From NCBI GenBank assembly GCA_017651065.1, contig JAGCDP010000047.1, forward strand, positions 1-64,000: a DNA stretch of 64,000 bases, written 5' to 3'. The notes beneath the pieces are model-generated. The model worked only from the letters and a program-made list of their open reading frames with translations, was not told the origin of the DNA and ran no database searches. Positions 60,866-64,000 of the stretch are shown here, in pieces. Every line of letters starts with the position of its first letter. The first letter of the stretch is position 1. This DNA comes from Treponema sp. (GTDB lineage Bacteria > Spirochaetota > Spirochaetia > Treponematales > Treponemataceae). The position numbers and the translations under genes were made by a program.

Positions 60866-63232
60866 TCAGAAATACGGGGTTTGTGCAATAGCATACTTAC
60901 CCGGATGGAGTTCTTTGCTTACAATCTTGCCCTCTTTCCATTCAAAGTCTATTGTCCAGCCGCCCTTGATTGCAATGCCTTTTACGCGTCCATTCTGCCA
61001 TGCTGGTTCATCAGGGAGTGCCGGGAGAAGCTTTACATGAACTTTTCCTTCTTCATCAAACTCACTTTGAACAAACATGCGGATTACCGCTGCCAATGAG
61101 CCAAAGTTTCCGTCAATCTGGAACGGCGGATGATTGTCTAAAAGGTTCGGCAAGGTTGAATGAGTAAGGAGTTTTGTAAGAGCTTCCAGTGCCTCGTTAC
61201 CCTGCTCCAGTTGAGCACGGAAATTTATAATCCATGACTGACTCCAGCCTGTATGACCACCACCGTTTTCAAGACGTTTTTTGAGTGTCTTTTTGCAGGC
61301 TTCGGCAAGCTCCGGTGTTTTTTCTACAGTGATTGTGTGACCAGGGTAGAGACCATACAAGTGAGAAATGTGTCTGTGGCCAGGTTCAACTTCTTCTACT
61401 TCGCGGTTCCATTCCATAAGTGAGCCGTCTGAATTTAAGGAAGGCTTTTTGAGGTGTGCGATGATGTATTCAAAGGAATCAAAATCAGACTGCGGATAAG
61501 GCGTACCGACAAGACGATGTGCCTTCAAGCAGCCCTTGAGCAAATGTTCAAGAATCATATTGTCCATTTCGCAGCCGGCAGTAAATGCTCCAACTTCACC
61601 TGTTTTTGTTACATAAGAGTTTTCCGGCGAAAGGCTTGGATTAATAATGAGGTAAGGTTTTCCGTCTGAAGCAACACCCGCATCCTGACTTGGAACAAGA
61701 TAGTCTACAAAGAAAAGTGCAGCCTCGTGCATAAGATAGTAGTAACGCGCAAGAAATGTCTTATCCTGAGTATATTCGTAATGTTCAATTATATGAGTTG
61801 CCATCCATGCCGCACCAAGCACCCAATATGTTGCCGGAAGCCATGCATCCTGTGGGGCAGCGTCTCCCCAGTAATCTGTGTTGTGATGAAGAACATAACC
61901 GCGACAACCGTACATTTTTCGTGCAACCTCGCAGCCATTCGGGTAGCAGCGTTCAAGCAGGTCAAAATACGGCAGTTCGCATTCGCTAAGATTTGCCATA
62001 TTTACAGGCCAGTAGTTCATCTGTGCATTTATATTGATTGTATATTTACTCTGCCACGGTGGCTCCATTGAACCGTTCCAAAGGCCCTGCAAGGTCAAAG
62101 GCAAAGTTCCAGGTACACGGCTGCCGCTTATCAAAAGATATCGCGAAAAGTTTATATATTGATTTACAAGGGTTGTGTTTGATGGAGCAGCAGATTTAAG
62201 AAGGTCTGGAGTTGCAACCTGTGGTTCCTGATCGCCCTGTGGTTCCTGAGCCTGTCGAAGGGCCTCCGAAGATCCAATCGCTATCTCCATTCTATCCCAA
62301 TAATTCTTCCACTCAACAAGATGCCATGCAAAAAAATCCTCTGCGGCTGCAGAAAGTCCAACTTTATTTATGCGCTCACGGATTGCAAAAAGATTTTTCT
62401 TACACTCACCCGTCCAAACGTTTTTAAGTTTAAGCTTTTCATACTTTGCAGCAGAAACAGGCTTTTTATTCCATTTTTTATTCCAGTGCAAAGACTGAAT
62501 ATCAATAAAGAATAATGCTTCATCACAACCGGCCCCGTAAAGACAAGCACCGCGTGTACCAGACTCTCCACCAACGGCAACTACCCCTGCTCCAACACAG
62601 AACGGAATACCGTGAGAATCTTCCATATAAATAAAGCCGTTGTCTGCATAAATACTGTCGCTCCAGATTCCGCGGTCAAGGTATGCAGAATAATTAATTT
62701 TTCCGCGCTCACTTGCAGTAACGTGCATAAAAAGCACATCATCAACAGCACTGATCCAGGTACGGCGGGTAAACTCAACACCTTCGTCGTCGGTGTATGT
62801 TATGACAGTGCAGGCCTGATCCATAAAAAGTTCAGACTTATAATTTGCCAGAACATTTTCATCAGCCTTATGCTGCAAAGGCCAGCCTACTGCAAGCCCG
62901 TTGTTTTTAGGAGAGAAAAAATCAATATGAAAATCCCCGGCAGTCTGGTAAGCGCGCTCATTAAAGGAAGTTGCGCTCATTGCTTCAAAACCAAGCGACT
63001 GAGCCTCAAGAACGCGGCCTTCGTTTACAAGAGAACGGATTTTTTCAAGATATTTTTTTGTATCGGGATTAGCTCTGTCCTGAGGGCCACCCGACCAGAT
63101 TCCTTCTTCGTTGAGCTGTAGCACCTCATTGCAAGGGTGAGCCTTTACCATACAGCCAAGCCTGCCGTTTCCAAGCGGAAGATATTCCTCCCACTTAGCA
63201 GGCGGCTTATTAAAAAAAAGCTTTTTATTCAT
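60866..63232 (-). CDS. Glycoside hydrolase family 95 (alpha-L-fucosidase type)
   Basis: The 788-aa enzyme cleaves alpha-L-fucosides (or L-galactosides). It has the N-terminal beta domain (LPLGNGRLGCMV) and the alpha-barrel. Catalytic-site motifs of GH95 are seen: NINAQMNYWPVN (Asn pair), SLMEWNREVEEVEPGHRHISHLYGLYPG region (Glu, given in two parts by residue: MEW and HRHISH) and FQIDGNFG (Asp). No signal peptide, so it acts in the cytoplasm. A family A repeat adds EALRQAQEPQ, in front of the barrel. It overlaps the trpR-like stop by 1 bp. Confidence 0.92.
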   Translation of the reverse strand: MNKKLFFNKPPAKWEEYLPLGNGRLGCMVKAHPCNEVLQLNEEGIWSGGPQDRANPDTKKYLEKIRSLVNEGRVLEAQSLGFEAMSATSFNERAYQTAGDFHIDFFSPKNNGLAVGWPLQHKADENVLANYKSELFMDQACTVITYTDDEGVEFTRRTWISAVDDVLFMHVTASERGKINYSAYLDRGIWSDSIYADNGFIYMEDSHGIPFCVGAGVVAVGGESGTRGACLYGAGCDEALFFIDIQSLHWNKKWNKKPVSAAKYEKLKLKNVWTGECKKNLFAIRERINKVGLSAAAEDFFAWHLVEWKNYWDRMEIAIGSSEALRQAQEPQGDQEPQVATPDLLKSAAPSNTTLVNQYINFSRYLLISGSRVPGTLPLTLQGLWNGSMEPPWQSKYTININAQMNYWPVNMANLSECELPYFDLLERCYPNGCEVARKMYGCRGYVLHHNTDYWGDAAPQDAWLPATYWVLGAAWMATHIIEHYEYTQDKTFLARYYYLMHEAALFFVDYLVPSQDAGVASDGKPYLIINPSLSPENSYVTKTGEVGAFTAGCEMDNMILEHLLKGCLKAHRLVGTPYPQSDFDSFEYIIAHLKKPSLNSDGSLMEWNREVEEVEPGHRHISHLYGLYPGHTITVEKTPELAEACKKTLKKRLENGGGHTGWSQSWIINFRAQLEQGNEALEALTKLLTHSTLPNLLDNHPPFQIDGNFGSLAAVIRMFVQSEFDEEGKVHVKLLPALPDEPAWQNGRVKGIAIKGGWTIDFEWKEGKIVSKELHPGKYAIAQTPYF
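62219..62266. repeat. Family A repeat plus partial duplicate inside GH95
   Basis: The core GGTTCCTGAGCCTGTCGAAG continues with GGCC. It is preceded by a second copy of its start (GTGGTTCCTG ATCGCC). They are translated as EALRQAQEPQ and DQEPQ. Confidence 0.9.
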
Positions 63233-63531
63233 TATTTTTGAGAATCCAGAATGCGGCGGAAGGCACTGTCAGGTTTAGCAAGTTCCTTTGAACCACGGGT
63301 AATCTTACACAACGACATACCAAACTTTTTGGCAATTTCGCGCTGAGTAGTACCTTTGTCAATTTCTTTTACCAAAAGCCATCGGTTGGCAATATCCTTT
63401 CGTTCAGCTGGCGTAAAAAGACATTCAATAAAGTCATAGGCCAGTTTTTCATCCGATGTTGTAAGGATGTGGCAGATTTCCTTCATAGATTCCTGCACAG
63501 CCTTGTCTGTTACAGTTGTGTTTTCATTCAT
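63232..63531 (-). CDS. TrpR-like repressor (TrpR/YerC family)
   Basis: The 99-aa helical DNA-binding protein has LFTPAERKDIANRWLLVKEI, then the HTH (TTQREIAKKFGMSLCKITRGSKEL), a good match to the Trp repressor fold with ITRGS. It starts the GH95 unit (TAATG overlap) and not a trp operon. It could be a tryptophan-responsive or YerC-type regulator; the ligand is not predictable. Confidence 0.85.
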   Translation of the reverse strand: MNENTTVTDKAVQESMKEICHILTTSDEKLAYDFIECLFTPAERKDIANRWLLVKEIDKGTTQREIAKKFGMSLCKITRGSKELAKPDSAFRRILDSQK

Positions 63532-63603
63532 AGAAACATTATATCAGAAATAACGGAAAAATCAAATACAAAAAAAAACACTGTCTCTCCCGTGGAAAAT
63601 ATA

Positions 63604-64000
63604 CTACTTTAACAACCCCTCGATAACCTGGGCTGCTTCTTTAATTTCCGGGATATCAAGGCTGTCTACGTCACCGGCGTCTACTGCGCGGCTGGTGGTT
63701 TCTTCCATTGGAATACGCGCCAAAACCGGAATATTAAAGGTTTTTGCAATTTCGTCAATATTACTCTTACCAAACACAGTAATTTCTTTTCCGCAGTCAG
63801 GACATTTTACATAGCTCATGTTTTCTACAATGCCAAGAATCGGGATATTCATCATGTTTGCCATGTTTACAGCTTTTTCTACGATTACACGTACAAGCTG
63901 CTGAGGTGAGCTTACTACAATAATTCCATCCACAGGAAGCGACTGGAAAACTGTAAGAGGTACGTCGCCTGTTCCCGGAGGCATGTCTACAAACATAAAG
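63604..64000 (-). CDS. Mrp/ApbC-family P-loop ATPase, C-terminal part (partial)
   Basis: At least 130 residues are present and the frame continues past the window edge. DMPPGTGDVPLTVFQSLP, VSSPQQLVRVIVEKA, VENMSYVKCPDCGKE and RIPMEE are hallmarks of Mrp, an Fe-S cluster carrier ATPase. The CxxC (KCPDC) that binds the cluster is present. The N-terminal P-loop lies outside the window. Confidence 0.95.
   Translation of the reverse strand, partial: FMFVDMPPGTGDVPLTVFQSLPVDGIIVVSSPQQLVRVIVEKAVNMANMMNIPILGIVENMSYVKCPDCGKEITVFGKSNIDEIAKTFNIPVLARIPMEETTSRAVDAGDVDSLDIPEIKEAAQVIEGLLK

Overview
The window looks like a chromosomal segment of a host-associated, AT-rich spirochaete of the Treponema type. 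This is an inference from gene content: many exported proteins and lipoproteins with spirochaete-like signal peptides, a c-di-GMP/cAMP signalling set, a DUF115/MptE-like protein next to a SurA/PpiD-like foldase, a MurE with a non-DAP-type recognition motif, and the order rplU-rpmA-obgE-nadD-yqeK-LCP-rsfS. No rRNA, phage, IS transposase or CRISPR array was seen. One tRNA gene (Gln, TTG) is present.

Layout. 0-3.5 kb: a sugar-binding-like lipoprotein and a membrane diguanylate cyclase in one unit. 3.5-4.9 kb: a PD-(D/E)XK-like nuclease gene followed by an AT-rich gap that carries four imperfect palindromes, three of them in register at 94 bp. 4.9-9.3 kb: an exported protein, an acyl-ACP thioesterase, lon and a divergent PerR-type regulator. 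9.4-14.4 kb: a 925-aa ankyrin lipoprotein, a degenerate HD-GYP protein and a degenerate aldo/keto reductase. 14.4-23 kb: glyS, a glycosyltransferase, two paralogous large lipoproteins, a fibro-slime lipoprotein and dus. 23-31 kb: a beta-propeller/adenylate cyclase receptor, cdd and a complete potABCD operon. 31-40 kb: a Holliday-junction-resolvase-like protein, an OmpA-like protein, a barrel-like protein, recQ, hisH/hisF and a decayed ATPase. 40-46.7 kb: queD divergent from murE-ddl, a foldase and the DUF115 protein. 46.7-60.7 kb: housekeeping genes on the minus strand (lepA, a trypsin-like protease, a TPR protein, tilS, rplY, tRNA-Gln, spoVG, ispE, rsfS, LCP, yqeK, nadD, obgE, rpmA, rplU). 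60.8-64 kb: a GH95 fucosidase, a TrpR-like regulator and the end of an Mrp/ApbC ATPase.

Themes. (1) Short palindromic repeats of at least four families are scattered through the window. Two families sit in frame inside coding sequences (lon, a GT2 gene, dus, DUF115, tilS, yqeK, GH95) and add stereotyped peptides, as Rickettsia palindromic elements do. (2) At least seven genes without a Shine-Dalgarno have a TANNNT -10-like box ending 6-7 nt before the ATG, which predicts leaderless transcripts. (3) lon has an in-frame amber codon, and the conserved C-terminal tail continues in the same frame behind it. (4) The nuclease-linked palindrome array is the structure here least explained by known feature types.

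All calls rest on reading the sequence and on family knowledge. No database search was run.
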